From Pseudomonas gingeri (GTDB lineage Bacteria > Pseudomonadota > Gammaproteobacteria > Pseudomonadales > Pseudomonadaceae): a stretch of 64,000 nucleotides of DNA. How positions within the stretch are numbered: the first letter of the stretch is position 1; every line of letters begins with the position of its first letter. Positions 44,213-52,549 of this stretch are shown in pieces. The notes under the pieces are model-generated. The model was not told the DNA's origin. It searched no databases and saw only the letters and a program-made list of their open reading frames with translations. The position numbers were made by a program, and so were the translations under genes. The DNA lies in assembly GCF_013386115.1 (NCBI RefSeq), contig NZ_JACAOR010000010.1:62001-126000 (forward strand), given 5' to 3'.

Positions 44213-44245
44213 TCCGACAACCCCGTATGACACGGGGCTGTCGGA
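44213..44245. terminator. Bidirectional hairpin between convergent operons
   Basis: TCCGACAACCCCGT pairs with ACGGGGCTGTCGGA (13 of 14) around a 5-base loop, 25 bp after the exporter stop. It also lies beyond the end of the convergent TIGR03915 gene. No U-tract. Confidence 0.6.
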
Positions 44246-44328
44246 CGCTCGTCGAAAGGAACTCAGTAGCGACGATGCGGATCGTTGTAGGCGCTCCAGT
44301 CGAAACTGAAATGGCCGCTTACGCAACC

Positions 44329-45177
44329 TTACTGCCCAGTCATTCCCTCCCCGACCGCAATCCGCTTGCCGTTCTGCTGGCCCACTTCCTGCGCCTGCCC
44401 ATCGCGTTGCTTGCCTTGTCGGGCAAGGCCCACCAACCGTGGAATCAGCGGCCCTTCCGGCAGGTGCCGCCAGAAACGACCGGGCATGTGCTGGCGCATC
44501 GCATCGGGGTTGACCCGGGCCGGATTGAAGATGTGCCGGTAATAGGTCAGCCACAACTCGGCGCCCGGATCGTCGGCATGGCTGGCCCACTGCCGCCACT
44601 CCTCGGGGCAACGGCGTCGATAGTCCAGGACCTGACCATCGAAACGGATGCCGTCGCGGGAGGTTGCGATCAACCAGCGTTGCCGGCCCAACCGTTCGGC
44701 AAAATGACCGCTGGCACTTTCCAGGATGTCGTGGGCCGGTTCGTGGAAGGCCACCAGATCCAGTTGCAGCCGTTCGGCGAGCGCTTCGGGCAACGGCACG
44801 AAACGCACGAAGGCATGCAGGTGATGGGCTTCGCGGCTGACCTGGCGGATCCGCCGCTGCAGTTCGCTGCCCAGGCGGTCGCCGGCGAGCATGGCGGTAC
44901 GGTCGCCGTGGGCAACCCGCCAGAGCACCTCGTAGAGCAGGCTCCAGCGCTGCTCGCCACGATAGCGCGCGGCCTGTTCGAGCTGGGCCAGCAGGGCCGC
45001 CGGGACTCGCGCGCAGAACAGCCCCGGCCCCGTAGGCAAGGGTGTCGCTACGGCCAGAAGATCGTCCATCGGGCCTTGCGTCCAGGTCACATCGACCGGA
45101 TCGATACCGTGTCCGAGCAGTCTGCGGGCCTGATCGCGCCAGGTGCCGAAGTCGTCGTCACAGTCCAGCGCGATCAT
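44329..45177 (-). CDS. TIGR03915 family putative DNA metabolism protein (DUF4130)
   Basis: 282 residues from ATG 45177, which overlaps the radical SAM stop (ATGA). The family core is visible: HHLHAFVRFVPL, VAFHEPAHDILESASGHFAERL, WLIATSRDGIRFDGQ and DPDAMRQHMPGRFWRHLPEGPLIPRL. It always travels with the TIGR03916 radical SAM protein, and in some bacteria is fused to a UdgX-type uracil-DNA glycosylase. Role in DNA repair or modification is inferred from these associations; no reaction is known to me. Confidence 0.87.
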   Translation of the reverse strand: MIALDCDDDFGTWRDQARRLLGHGIDPVDVTWTQGPMDDLLAVATPLPTGPGLFCARVPAALLAQLEQAARYRGEQRWSLLYEVLWRVAHGDRTAMLAGDRLGSELQRRIRQVSREAHHLHAFVRFVPLPEALAERLQLDLVAFHEPAHDILESASGHFAERLGRQRWLIATSRDGIRFDGQVLDYRRRCPEEWRQWASHADDPGAELWLTYYRHIFNPARVNPDAMRQHMPGRFWRHLPEGPLIPRLVGLARQGKQRDGQAQEVGQQNGKRIAVGEGMTGQ

Positions 45178-46394
45178 CCCCACAGCCCCATCTGCAACGG
45201 TGCCTGAGGCTCGCGCAGGCGCACCCGCAACAGGCCGCTGCGCATCTCCGCCTGGGGTGGCCGATAGTCGCTGGTGACGATAAAGGGCCGGGCCTTGTCC
45301 AGCACGCAACGCATCTGGATCAGGTCGTCATAGCGGATACGCCGCTCGCGGCGCAGCGCCACCAGCCGTTGCACACTGCGCAGGCCGATCCCCGGGATAC
45401 GCGCCAGCAACGCCGGCTCGGCGCGGTTCACATCCAGCGGGAAAACCTCGCGGTTGGCCAGTGCCCAGGCAAGCTTGGGGTCGATGTCCAGTGCCAGGTG
45501 GGTGGATTGGGTCAACAGCTCACCGGCCTTGTAGCCATAACCGCGCATCAGGAAATCGGCCTGGTACAAGCGGTGCTCGCGCAACAGCGGCGGCGCAGCC
45601 AGAGGCACGCTGCTGGGGCTGTCGGGAATCGGGCTGAACGCCGAGTAGTAGACCCGCCTCAGGCCATAACCCTGATAGAGCGATTCGGCGTTGCGCAGGA
45701 TCGTACGGTCGTCGCTGGCATCGGCGCCGACGATCATCTGCGTGCTCTGCCCCGCCGGGGTAAAGCGCGGCGCCCTGACCTCGCCGGCCACCGCCTGCTG
45801 GCCGCGGTGGATGGTACCCATGGCCTGGCGAATGGTGATCAACTGCTTCTCCGGCGCCAGCAGCTTGAGGCCCGCCTCGGTGGGCAACTCGATATTCACA
45901 CTCAGGCGATCCGCCAGACGTCCCGCCTCCTCGATCAACAGGGGATCGGCATCGGGAATGGTCTTGAGATGGATATAGCCCCGGAACTGGTGTTCCTCAC
46001 GCAGCAAGCGCGCCACCCGCACCAACTGCTCCATGGTGTAGTCGGCCGAGCGGATGATGCCCGAGCTCAGGAACAGCCCGCTGATGCAATTGCGCCGATA
46101 GAAGTCGAGGGTCAGGCGCACCACCTCCTCCGGCGTGAAACGCGCCCTGGGCACATTGCTGGAGCGGCGATTGACACAGTACTGGCAGTCGTAGAGGCAG
46201 AAATTGGTCAGCAGCACCTTGAGCAACGACACGCAGCGGCCGTCGGGGGTATAGCTGTGACAGATGCCCATGCCATCGGTGGCACCGATCCCCTCACGGC
46301 CACGGGAGCTGCGCTTGGGTGCGCCGCTGCTGGCACACGAAGCGTCGTACTTGGCGGCGTCGGCGAGGATGCCGAGCTTGGCGATAAGCTGCAT
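45174..46394 (-). CDS. TIGR03916 putative DNA modification/repair radical SAM protein
   Basis: 406 residues. LLTNFCLYDCQYCVNR gives the CxxxCxxC cluster that binds the [4Fe-4S]/SAM centre. EEVVRLTLDFYRRNCISGLFLSSGI and YIHLKTIPDAD follow in the barrel, and near the C-terminus RIPGIGLRSVQRLVALRR is a helix-hairpin-helix DNA-binding motif. Start ATG 46394. Relatives resemble spore photoproduct lyase in fold, so repair of DNA lesions by radical chemistry is plausible. First gene of the pair; a LexA-type box lies 17 bp upstream of the start. Confidence 0.88.
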   Translation of the reverse strand: MQLIAKLGILADAAKYDASCASSGAPKRSSRGREGIGATDGMGICHSYTPDGRCVSLLKVLLTNFCLYDCQYCVNRRSSNVPRARFTPEEVVRLTLDFYRRNCISGLFLSSGIIRSADYTMEQLVRVARLLREEHQFRGYIHLKTIPDADPLLIEEAGRLADRLSVNIELPTEAGLKLLAPEKQLITIRQAMGTIHRGQQAVAGEVRAPRFTPAGQSTQMIVGADASDDRTILRNAESLYQGYGLRRVYYSAFSPIPDSPSSVPLAAPPLLREHRLYQADFLMRGYGYKAGELLTQSTHLALDIDPKLAWALANREVFPLDVNRAEPALLARIPGIGLRSVQRLVALRRERRIRYDDLIQMRCVLDKARPFIVTSDYRPPQAEMRSGLLRVRLREPQAPLQMGLWG

Positions 46395-46410
46395 GGGATC
46401 TATCTCTATA

Positions 46411-46426
46411 CTGATTATCCATACAG
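46411..46426 (-). promoter_or_regulatory. LexA (SOS) box
   Basis: CTGATTATCCATACAG, a CTG-N10-CAG site flanked by TA on both sides (TACTG...CAGTA). It lies 17-32 bp before the radical SAM start, where LexA would cover the promoter. Predicts induction by DNA damage. Confidence 0.7.
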
Positions 46427-46596
46427 TATTCCGAGATACGTCCGCGTGCAAGCGTCATCGGGCCAGCAAAGCGTCGAACCGATAAAAGCCCTGCCAGATC
46501 AAGGAGGCCTGTATCGCCGAGGTAGAAAAATTGAATTAGCCGCCTGTCCTCCTGGTCAGGAATTATGAACGCAGTCAATCTGACGAGGTAACAGCA

Positions 46597-46731
46597 ATGA
46601 CTATCGAAGCAGAGACACTCGTACAACTGACCGAAGCGCTGCAAGAACGCGGCATGATACTGGTAGCGGACGTTGCGTTTACCCGGGCCCCCTACCGGCA
46701 CAACCATCGTTGGGTCTGCACCGTGGAGTAG
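46597..46731 (+). CDS. Small hypothetical protein
   Basis: 44 codons starting MTIEAETLVQLTEALQERGM and ending ...HRWVCTVE. GACGAGG lies before ATG 46597. No family recognised. It diverges from the SOS-controlled pair. Short and unsupported by homology, so only a tentative gene. Confidence 0.4.
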   Translation: MTIEAETLVQLTEALQERGMILVADVAFTRAPYRHNHRWVCTVE

Positions 46732-46815
46732 CGATGCGGTCTTTCGAACGGATTCATGCCTGCCCGATACAGAAAGCCCGGCGAACGGCCCGGGGCCTGT
46801 TGCCCGACAGGAAAC

Positions 46816-47001
46816 CTACCTGCCCGGCCAGATGACAGCCTGCGCCACCACCACAAACTCGCCGTTGAACGTTGCCGCTGGCGAGCCATAAAGCTGGTAG
46901 CCCAGGGCAAGGGCTTCAGACACTCGATGGCAGAATGACGCGTCATCCTTGCCTGTCAGGATCCGATAAATGGGTAAGCCTTCGGGAGGGGTCTTCTGCA
47001 T
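46816..47001 (-). CDS. DUF1737 domain-containing protein
   Basis: 61 residues. LPIYRILTGKDDASFCHRVSEALALGYQLYGSPAATFNG and QAVIWP match the whole DUF1737 domain, a small cytosolic protein of unknown role common in proteobacteria. Transcribed alone on the minus strand. Confidence 0.8.
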   Translation of the reverse strand: MQKTPPEGLPIYRILTGKDDASFCHRVSEALALGYQLYGSPAATFNGEFVVVAQAVIWPGR

Positions 47002-47146
47002 GGCTGCACCTGTATGAATGGATAAGGAAACCTGCCTGGATTACTTGGCCTGGGTTTGTCCGATGATGCGTGGAGGGAGCGAGACTGTAGCACCAAGGGC
47101 GGGCTTGCCCCGGCCCAGCATCCAACAGCCAGGCCAGAACGTGCAA

Positions 47147-47503
47147 CTACAGCATCACCGTGGAAAGCATTCCCAGAGCCCCCAGGCAGAACCCGATCAG
47201 TGCACCTCGCCCCGGTACCTCACCGAACAGAGACCAGACCACGATCGGCTCAAGAATCAGCAACGAAGTCACGGAAACCACAGTGACGATCCAAATGTCA
47301 CCGACAGCCACATAACCCAGCCAATAGGCACCCAGCAAGCAAAGGCCTGCAAAGCACATCAGCACGACCGGAAGTATGAAGGCCTCCCCTGAACTGCTGC
47401 CCGTCTGGGCAAGCCTGGCAGTGACCACCTCGCTGTAGATTGCACAAAACTCACCTACTACCATCAGCCCTAGAGCAAAAACTCCGAGTAATTCTTTGGA
47501 CAT
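47147..47503 (-). CDS. Small four-helix membrane protein, SMR/EamA-like
   Basis: 118 residues with four hydrophobic segments (LLGVFALGLMVVGEF; ILPVVLMCFAGLCLLGAYWL; IWIVTVVSVTSLLILEPIVVW; GALIGFCLGALGMLSTVML). The third and fourth helices (ILEPIVVWSLFGEVPGRGALIG) resemble the closing half of EamA/SMR carriers. It probably acts as a dimer in drug or metabolite export, but the N-terminal Glu of classical SMR pumps is not clearly placed. No neighbour gives its substrate. Confidence 0.6.
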   Translation of the reverse strand: MSKELLGVFALGLMVVGEFCAIYSEVVTARLAQTGSSSGEAFILPVVLMCFAGLCLLGAYWLGYVAVGDIWIVTVVSVTSLLILEPIVVWSLFGEVPGRGALIGFCLGALGMLSTVML

Positions 47504-47784
47504 ATCAAAAACTCCTTCGTATTCAGCGCACTGTTTTTCAGCTCCCAGTCGGCGATGCCGCCATCCAGGGATTCGTTGCAGTGATACGAAGCAGCCTTGA
47601 ACAGGCCTGAATTACCGAAGTGCTTTTCCATGCTCTTGTCCTTTTGAAGGGGCGAGTCTCAGCGACTCGAACCGATCATACGTGCGTTGATTCCTGTGAA
47701 CAATTTGTGTCGGAACGCTGCACCACCGCGCTGGGGCGCGAAGCGGCCTTGAAACAAGCAATCCAGGGGAATGCGATGACGCGA

Positions 47785-48309
47785 TTAAAGCGCCTTGCAC
47801 ACTTTCGCGGCGACAGCATCGTCCGGGATAAACGAGTCCGGCGCACCAGGTTTCAGGACCACATACCCACGCCGCCAGGGTTGATCGTCAACCAGCTTCC
47901 AGCGATGTCCTGAGCCGGTATTGTCTTCGGCGACCAGCACTTCCCCCGGATGCAGGGTGAACTTCTCGCCGGTTCGGGTCACGAACGCCAGGGTGCCGGA
48001 CAGCGTCATCACGTACTGGGGCTCCGGGTCCTTATGCCAATCATAGGAAGCATGTGCCGGGGTTTGCTTGAAGTGAATAGCTGTCACGCCGTTGCGCATG
48101 CTCTGGTCGATGGTTCCCTCCAGCACGTGCGAGTTGTTATCCACCCCCGTGCACAACTTGAACGCCTTGATGGTATCGGTGGCGGGAGTGGCCGCTTGTG
48201 CGCCGCCCAGGGTCGCCAGGGTGATTGCGACAGCACCTGCCGTACATAGGCTCATGCCGCACAGACTGTGGATGACAGCATGCCGCGGTGAGCGTTTTTT
48301 CTGATGCAT
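47785..48309 (-). CDS. Exported cupin-domain protein
   Basis: 174 residues from ATG 48309. An N-terminal signal (hydrophobic CTAGAVAITLATLGGAQA) precedes a cupin barrel: YDWHKDPEPQYVMTLSGTLAFVTRTGEKFTLHPGEVLVAEDNTGSGHRW, with His/Glu/His candidates for a metal site. It resembles periplasmic cupins of unknown function. Single gene, GAGGGAAA before the start. Confidence 0.8.
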   Translation of the reverse strand: MHQKKRSPRHAVIHSLCGMSLCTAGAVAITLATLGGAQAATPATDTIKAFKLCTGVDNNSHVLEGTIDQSMRNGVTAIHFKQTPAHASYDWHKDPEPQYVMTLSGTLAFVTRTGEKFTLHPGEVLVAEDNTGSGHRWKLVDDQPWRRGYVVLKPGAPDSFIPDDAVAAKVCKAL

Positions 48310-48705
48310 GGAACAGATTTCCCTCGTGTTGAAATAGCATGATTGCCGTTGATTCCGAACCATGGTCCGTGTCGTAGCGATTCGGAACAACTAACAAATA
48401 TTTCATTGGCGCTGATGAGCTTTAGCTGGTTTGGCGCAGGCTGTTGAATCACAGAAACAGGCGCCCCTACCAACAAAGCTCAATAAACAACCCAACGCTA
48501 CAAACAACTAAACATATAAACACGCCTCGAAAAACACCACCACGCGAACCATCTACAGGTATCGAGACGCCCATAGCACATAATCAGCATCCAACAAAAA
48601 ATAAAACGCTATATGAAAAAATAGCAAAAATTCTAACAGCCAAAAATCGAGCGATTATATTTTCCAGGCACCTGCTTATTTTCATAACTTTCTGAGGGAA
48701 CCAGA
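48310..48705. other. AT-rich intergenic region
   Basis: 396 bp between divergent genes, with very low GC (A-rich from 48480 to 48690) unlike the flanks. No gene, hairpin or repeat stands out. It may be horizontally acquired or a silenced promoter region for the plus-strand gene. Confidence 0.5.
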
Positions 48706-49020
48706 ATGAGCAATTTCGCTGAAGAACTTAACAGTATTCCTACTGGTGAATACCTTCGTATCTGGGGGCAATTTCCTGGAGCCATGTCGTCCCAATGCAT
48801 ACAGGGCAAGCTGAGGAATGTGGACACCCTGGCAGGAAAGGCCTTTCTTGAATCGACGACCTACAGCGGCCAGATCAATGAAGTCCCAATAAGCGGAATC
48901 ACCTCGATCCAAAGGGGCTACACAGGGTCTGGAGCGTCGGGATCAGTGCAGAAACCGGACAAGGTGTACAACCCCAACTCCGGCGAATGGCAGGACAAGA
49001 CGTTTAAGGACTACAGCTGA
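48706..49020 (+). CDS. Hypothetical protein
   Basis: 104 residues, ATG 48706 with GAGGGAACC. MSNFAEELNSIPTGEYLRIWGQFPG opens it; the C-terminal part is rich in Gly, Ser and Asn (GYTGSGASGSVQKPDKVYNPNSGEW). No signal peptide, helix or known domain. Composition and a solid ribosome site make it probably real. Confidence 0.6.
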   Translation: MSNFAEELNSIPTGEYLRIWGQFPGAMSSQCIQGKLRNVDTLAGKAFLESTTYSGQINEVPISGITSIQRGYTGSGASGSVQKPDKVYNPNSGEWQDKTFKDYS

Positions 49021-49029
49021 TATCAATAG

Positions 49030-49091
49030 AAAATGGGGGCAGTTTTACTCTCGCACCTATAATAATCGCGAAAGTAAATCTGCTCCCTTTT
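49030..49091. repeat. Inverted repeat of the GGGGACAGATTTA type
   Basis: AAAATGGGGGCAGTTTTACT (49030-49049) is answered by AGTAAATCTGCTCCCTTTT (49073-49091), about 16 of 19 paired. Related arms occur at 52897-52960 and half of one at 20098-20118. Possibly a mobile hairpin family or terminator-like element. Confidence 0.55.
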
Positions 49092-49155
49092 CGTATATAA
49101 GGACAGTTGTGCGACTCAATATAATCAACGATTCCACCAGGTCACTGGCGGTCTT

Positions 49156-49356
49156 TTAGTCCAGCGAGCGCTTCGTACGAGCCGACCTGCGTTCATCCAG
49201 AACCGCTTGCACTAAAGCCATCGCTTGGTCATGCGGAATACCAGGCCCCGGATTATCAAGCGACGCCTGCACCTTGGCACGAAACCAACGGTCATAACTG
49301 GCCGCCTGCTCTTCTGTCTCGAACTCCGAAACGACGGGGGAAAGTCGAGTACTCAT
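49156..49356 (-). CDS. Antitoxin-like 'stability determinant' protein, toxin gene absent
   Basis: 66 residues: FETEEQAASYDRWFRAKVQASLDNPGPGIPHDQAMALVQAVLDERR is the compact helical pattern of PaaA2/StbD-type antitoxins, whose partner is a ParE toxin normally encoded directly downstream. Downstream on this strand (49155 to 49021) there is only the inverted repeat, so the gene is an orphan. RBS AGGAGGCC before ATG 49356. Confidence 0.75.
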   Translation of the reverse strand: MSTRLSPVVSEFETEEQAASYDRWFRAKVQASLDNPGPGIPHDQAMALVQAVLDERRSARTKRSLD

Positions 49357-49380
49357 GATGGCCTCCTATGGAAAGGGATA

Positions 49381-49806
49381 TCAGCCCTCGGGCGATGCCT
49401 GACCAGACGAGGAAGAGCCCTCAAGCAGCGCATCCACCACCGCACGCGCCACTTCCACTGAATGCAGCATGTTCCAGAACAATGCCCGTTCGACGGGATT
49501 GGCGTGCAGGCTGATTTCATCACCGTTGAGTTCTGCCGCTTCGAGCAGATGGGAAACGTAGGTCAGTGCATCCTGGGCATTGATGCCCGGTTGGATGGCG
49601 AACAATGAAGGTTTATCCCGGGCTTGTGGCGTAACAGCCTTGGAGCATGTGAACGTGAGGGTATCGAGTAAACGCAGTGTGTTCGCCAACTCCGACTCGT
49701 CAAGCCTCGAAGGGTCGTTGAGGATCTGACACAGGAACACATCCTTGTCGTGGGTGCTTGGGGCTTTGCCAGCAGTAGGCGGATCGGGCGTAATTTTCTT
49801 GGTCAT
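49381..49806 (-). CDS. DUF6124 family protein
   Basis: 141 residues from ATG 49806 (GGGAGGTCACC upstream). TPDPPTAGKAPSTHDKDVFLCQILNDPSRLDESELANTL and the C-terminal FWNMLHSVEVARAVVDALLEG fit the Pseudomonas DUF6124 family, of unknown function. It is immediately downstream, on the same strand, of one copy of a ~415 bp repeated element which could supply its promoter and leader. 24 bp before the orphan antitoxin, so possibly co-transcribed. Confidence 0.75.
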   Translation of the reverse strand: MTKKITPDPPTAGKAPSTHDKDVFLCQILNDPSRLDESELANTLRLLDTLTFTCSKAVTPQARDKPSLFAIQPGINAQDALTYVSHLLEAAELNGDEISLHANPVERALFWNMLHSVEVARAVVDALLEGSSSSGQASPEG

Positions 49807-49850
49807 GGTGACCTCCCTATTCAAATGTAGGAGTTCGCCATATTCGTTTC

Positions 49851-50264
49851 CACGCGAAGGGTGGCGAACTGTACGCGGGGTGGAAAACCGGAGAATAGGA
49901 ACCCGGCACACCATAGGTGTCCCACGCACAGCCCGCCATAAAGCGAGTACAAAAATGCCGCTTATGCGCCGATTCCTTTACGAGTTTCCACACCCGTGTC
50001 GCTGAATTTGCAGCGACCTTCGGACTGTAGCCTCGGTGTGTGGCGCACACAATATTGTCCCATGCCTGAAGCATGTGGGAAATATGAGTTTTTTCGGCAG
50101 GCCGCTTCGCACCTTGATTAAGCGCCGCTCGGTCGTGCTTGAGGGATTAGAATTCGCCAGCATTAAGTCACCTGACGAGACCATTCTCAGTAGACCGGAG
50201 AGTCCTGGGAAGGCCAACGAACATTACTGTCAGCCCACAATAAAGACAAAGACTGTGGCCTATC
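49851..50264 (-). repeat. Structured non-coding repeat, copy A
   Basis: About 414 bp alignable over its length to 50939-51359 in the same orientation, diverged but with islands of identity. A hairpin at 49998-50017 (GTCGCTGAATTTGCAGCGAC) and one near 50060-50080 (CCCATGCCTGAAGCATGTGGG) are kept in copy B. It directly precedes DUF6124, so it may be that gene's leader. A minus-strand frame (49817-50074) starting MLQAW exists in both copies but drifts in phase, so I favour RNA over protein. Confidence 0.6.
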
Positions 50265-50421
50265 CCTGAATCCGATCAGTAATTCGAACCTGTCGACCTT
50301 GTCGAGCAGGCGCCGTAGATACTCCATGCGCCTAGCCCAGTGAGCACTTTAATTTTCAGGCTTTAGAAATAGGTCTACGCTCAAAAAGTGGCGTTTCGCC
50401 ATAATAAAAAAGGAGCGCAAC

Positions 50422-50901
50422 ATGTTAAGGTCAGTGCTAGTTATATCAGTACTCTTGGCTCTATCCGGATGTGGACTGTTTCAACAGACGGCGAAACCCA
50501 GCGAAATTACTCTAGTAAAAGCTATGGAGGATGTCGGCGCAGGGCTCAAAGCCATGCACGATAAGCAGGAAGGCATGACAACCGGCCTCATCCCTGCGTC
50601 CGTGGATGTAACCTTCAATATTGCGGCCAGCGATAAAAAAGGCGGGAATCTGACAATCGATCTATCGAAGTCGATAACCGGAGATGTTGCCAGGAGTCAA
50701 TCTCTAGGTGGTGGCCTAACAAGCTCAGTCGAATCAAGCAGAGGAAATACAGTTACTGTCCGGTTCATAAACCTAATGACCGTCCCAAAGGAAACTATCG
50801 CCTATACACGATCACCAGCTGATATAGAGCTACTTTTCAAGGCGCTGCCTGGAGGACCGCAGTACATGATCGAACAAACGCAGGGAGCTAGGAATAGATA
50901 G
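50422..50901 (+). CDS. Lipoprotein of unknown function
   Basis: 159 residues. The signal MLRSVLVISVLLALSGC ends in the lipobox LSGC (Cys17). The mature part (EITLVKAMEDVGAGLKAM ... SVDVTFNIAASDKKGGNLTIDLS) resembles the trypsin-co-occurring-domain (trypco2) fold by eye, which is weak evidence. AAAAAGGAGCG precedes ATG 50422. It lies between the two copies of the structured repeat, perhaps having moved with them. Confidence 0.7.
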   Translation: MLRSVLVISVLLALSGCGLFQQTAKPSEITLVKAMEDVGAGLKAMHDKQEGMTTGLIPASVDVTFNIAASDKKGGNLTIDLSKSITGDVARSQSLGGGLTSSVESSRGNTVTVRFINLMTVPKETIAYTRSPADIELLFKALPGGPQYMIEQTQGARNR

Positions 50902-50938
50902 CCGACTCAGTCAAAGGAGCTCGCTACATTTCATTACC

Positions 50939-51359
50939 AAGCGAAGGGGGTGGCGAACTGTACGCAGGTTGGTAAACCGGTGAATAGGAACCGGCAGGCC
51001 GAAGCCTCCTGCGTACAGCCCGCCATAACACGAACATAAAAAAGCCGCTCTCGCGGCGCTGTGCGTCTACTCAAATCCGGGTTACCAAGCCCGATCGCTG
51101 AATTTGCAGCGACACTTGAACAGTAGCTCCCGCGTTTGGCACACGCAATATTCTCCCACGCCTGAAGCAAGTGGGAAATATGATTTTTTTCGGCGAGTTG
51201 CTTCGCACATTGATTGAATCCTGCGCGGTTGTGCTTTGGAGATGAGAATCCATCAGCATCAGATCGCCGAGCGAAATTTTTATCATCTGACTGGAAAGCC
51301 CTTGGAAATCAGAGAATATAGCGGTCAGACCACGAAAAAGATAGAAATCGTGGCCTGCT
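50939..51359 (-). repeat. Structured non-coding repeat, copy B
   Basis: Second copy of 49851-50264, with the conserved hairpin at 51095-51112 (TCGCTGAATTTGCAGCGA) and CCCACGCCTGAAGCAAGTGGG near 51155. Unlike copy A it contains a strong minus-strand terminator, and it is not followed by a DUF6124 gene. Confidence 0.6.
51038..51057 (-). terminator. Rho-independent terminator inside repeat copy B
   Basis: GCCGCTCTCGCGGC (51044-51057, 5-bp stem, 4-base loop) followed on the minus strand by six T (51043-51038). A transcript started upstream of 51359 would end here as an RNA of roughly 300 nt. It could equally end the PD-(D/E)XK gene transcript. Confidence 0.65.
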
Positions 51360-51372
51360 TACACAAATACTC

Positions 51373-52461
51373 CTATTCCAGCTTAACAAATTTAGGCTTA
51401 GGAGATATTACCGTTGGCTGCATTTTCTTTACATGCAACCAATGAGGAGCATTGACGCTAACAAGCTTATGATTAGCGTTTAGCAAGTCCTGTTGCGCCG
51501 CTTCGTTTAAAGCTTCTACAACCTCAAGTGCCGTTGCGTCCTGATACTTTATGATCTGCTCCATTAGCTTCAGTGCTTTTGCACTAGGAATGGCCCAGTA
51601 ATTTGCGGGTTCATGCTTACCCATCTTCAGAAAAGATCGCGCAACTGCGCTATAACCGTCATTAAATAACCCCATAAATCCATTGGGATCAGCTAACGAC
51701 ACCACCCATAGCCCCTTCGACTCGTCGAAAGAGACCTCTTTTCTATATGCTGTAGAGGCATGTTCTGGGACGATACCTATCCGTAGCCCTTGCCCACCCT
51801 CCAACTGCATTGCATTAGATTTTACTGTTGCCGCAAAGTATCGCGGATCATCCTCTACCGATAGGAAAAGGTCTGTCTTCCAGATTTTTTTGATCCTTTG
51901 GGTTAAACGCTCTTCGGCGGCGTAGCCTTCAGCAGCTACAGAGACCCAAGGACCAAAGCGAAAAGGACGACCACTACCTTGTGGAAGAAGGAACGACTCG
52001 GTCCCAGCCTCATCAACCATCGCATCAAGAAATCCTAGATATTTCGCTCTCTCTTGCCCAAAAAGCAGTGAAGTAGGAGCCGCATCTTTAAGTATCTTAG
52101 TAGAAGCACGATTCAGGGCATGACTAATAGGATTAATAACTTTTGGTTCTTTTCCAAGAATAGCTTCATGGACAGCCCATTCGAAGCCATCACCGCGCAT
52201 CCCTTTATCCCTATCCAGCCGCGCAATCTTAGCAAGTTGCCGCAGCCTTACCTTATCAAGAGGGGTGTTGATGTCGGCCAAATCCTCTTCAGAAAGAGAA
52301 TCTATAAAAGCGCGAATGACCGAGCGTGCAACAGCGTAGAGCGCTCGACCATAGTCATCGATAGGTGAATTTTGCTCAAGAAAAGTCACCTTTGCTTTAC
52401 TGCCTGCTTTCCCTGCTTTTTTTCCAACCATGCGTCGTACTTCCAAAGGATTAAAGTTCAA
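51373..52461 (-). CDS. Hypothetical protein with PD-(D/E)XK nuclease-like motifs
   Basis: 362 residues, family not known to me. The middle shows the three elements expected of the PD-(D/E)XK fold: a helix with a conserved Glu (GDGFEWAVHEAIL), Asp in KTDLFLSVEDD, and a Lys two residues later on the next strand (FAATVKSN), then LEGGQGLRIGIVPEHA. The N-terminus is basic (KKAGKAGSKAKV). Slightly AT-rich compared with core genes. In an accessory stretch with orphan antitoxin and IS debris; a role in phage defence is possible but only inferred. Confidence 0.6.
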   Translation of the reverse strand: MNFNPLEVRRMVGKKAGKAGSKAKVTFLEQNSPIDDYGRALYAVARSVIRAFIDSLSEEDLADINTPLDKVRLRQLAKIARLDRDKGMRGDGFEWAVHEAILGKEPKVINPISHALNRASTKILKDAAPTSLLFGQERAKYLGFLDAMVDEAGTESFLLPQGSGRPFRFGPWVSVAAEGYAAEERLTQRIKKIWKTDLFLSVEDDPRYFAATVKSNAMQLEGGQGLRIGIVPEHASTAYRKEVSFDESKGLWVVSLADPNGFMGLFNDGYSAVARSFLKMGKHEPANYWAIPSAKALKLMEQIIKYQDATALEVVEALNEAAQQDLLNANHKLVSVNAPHWLHVKKMQPTVISPKPKFVKLE

Positions 52462-52549
52462 TTCGGCCTAGCCTATGTCGATGCAATTAATACCTTATTT
52501 CCTGGCGAATTGCCACCATCTAACACCTGCCATGACGGGTGCACATGTA

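Noticed and set aside
45042..46568. Plus-strand open frame of 508 codons
   Set aside because: Antisense to the radical SAM gene and runs through its LexA box and promoter.
47620..47913. Plus-strand open frame of 97 codons
   Set aside because: Largely overlaps the end of the cupin gene on the other strand, without a ribosome site or recognisable domain.
49817..51170. Two MLQAW-starting minus-strand frames (49817-50074 and 50934-51170) as a paralogous protein family
   Set aside because: Similarity fades after about 25 residues and the two copies shift phase relative to each other, while RNA hairpins are preserved; better explained as a structured non-coding repeat.
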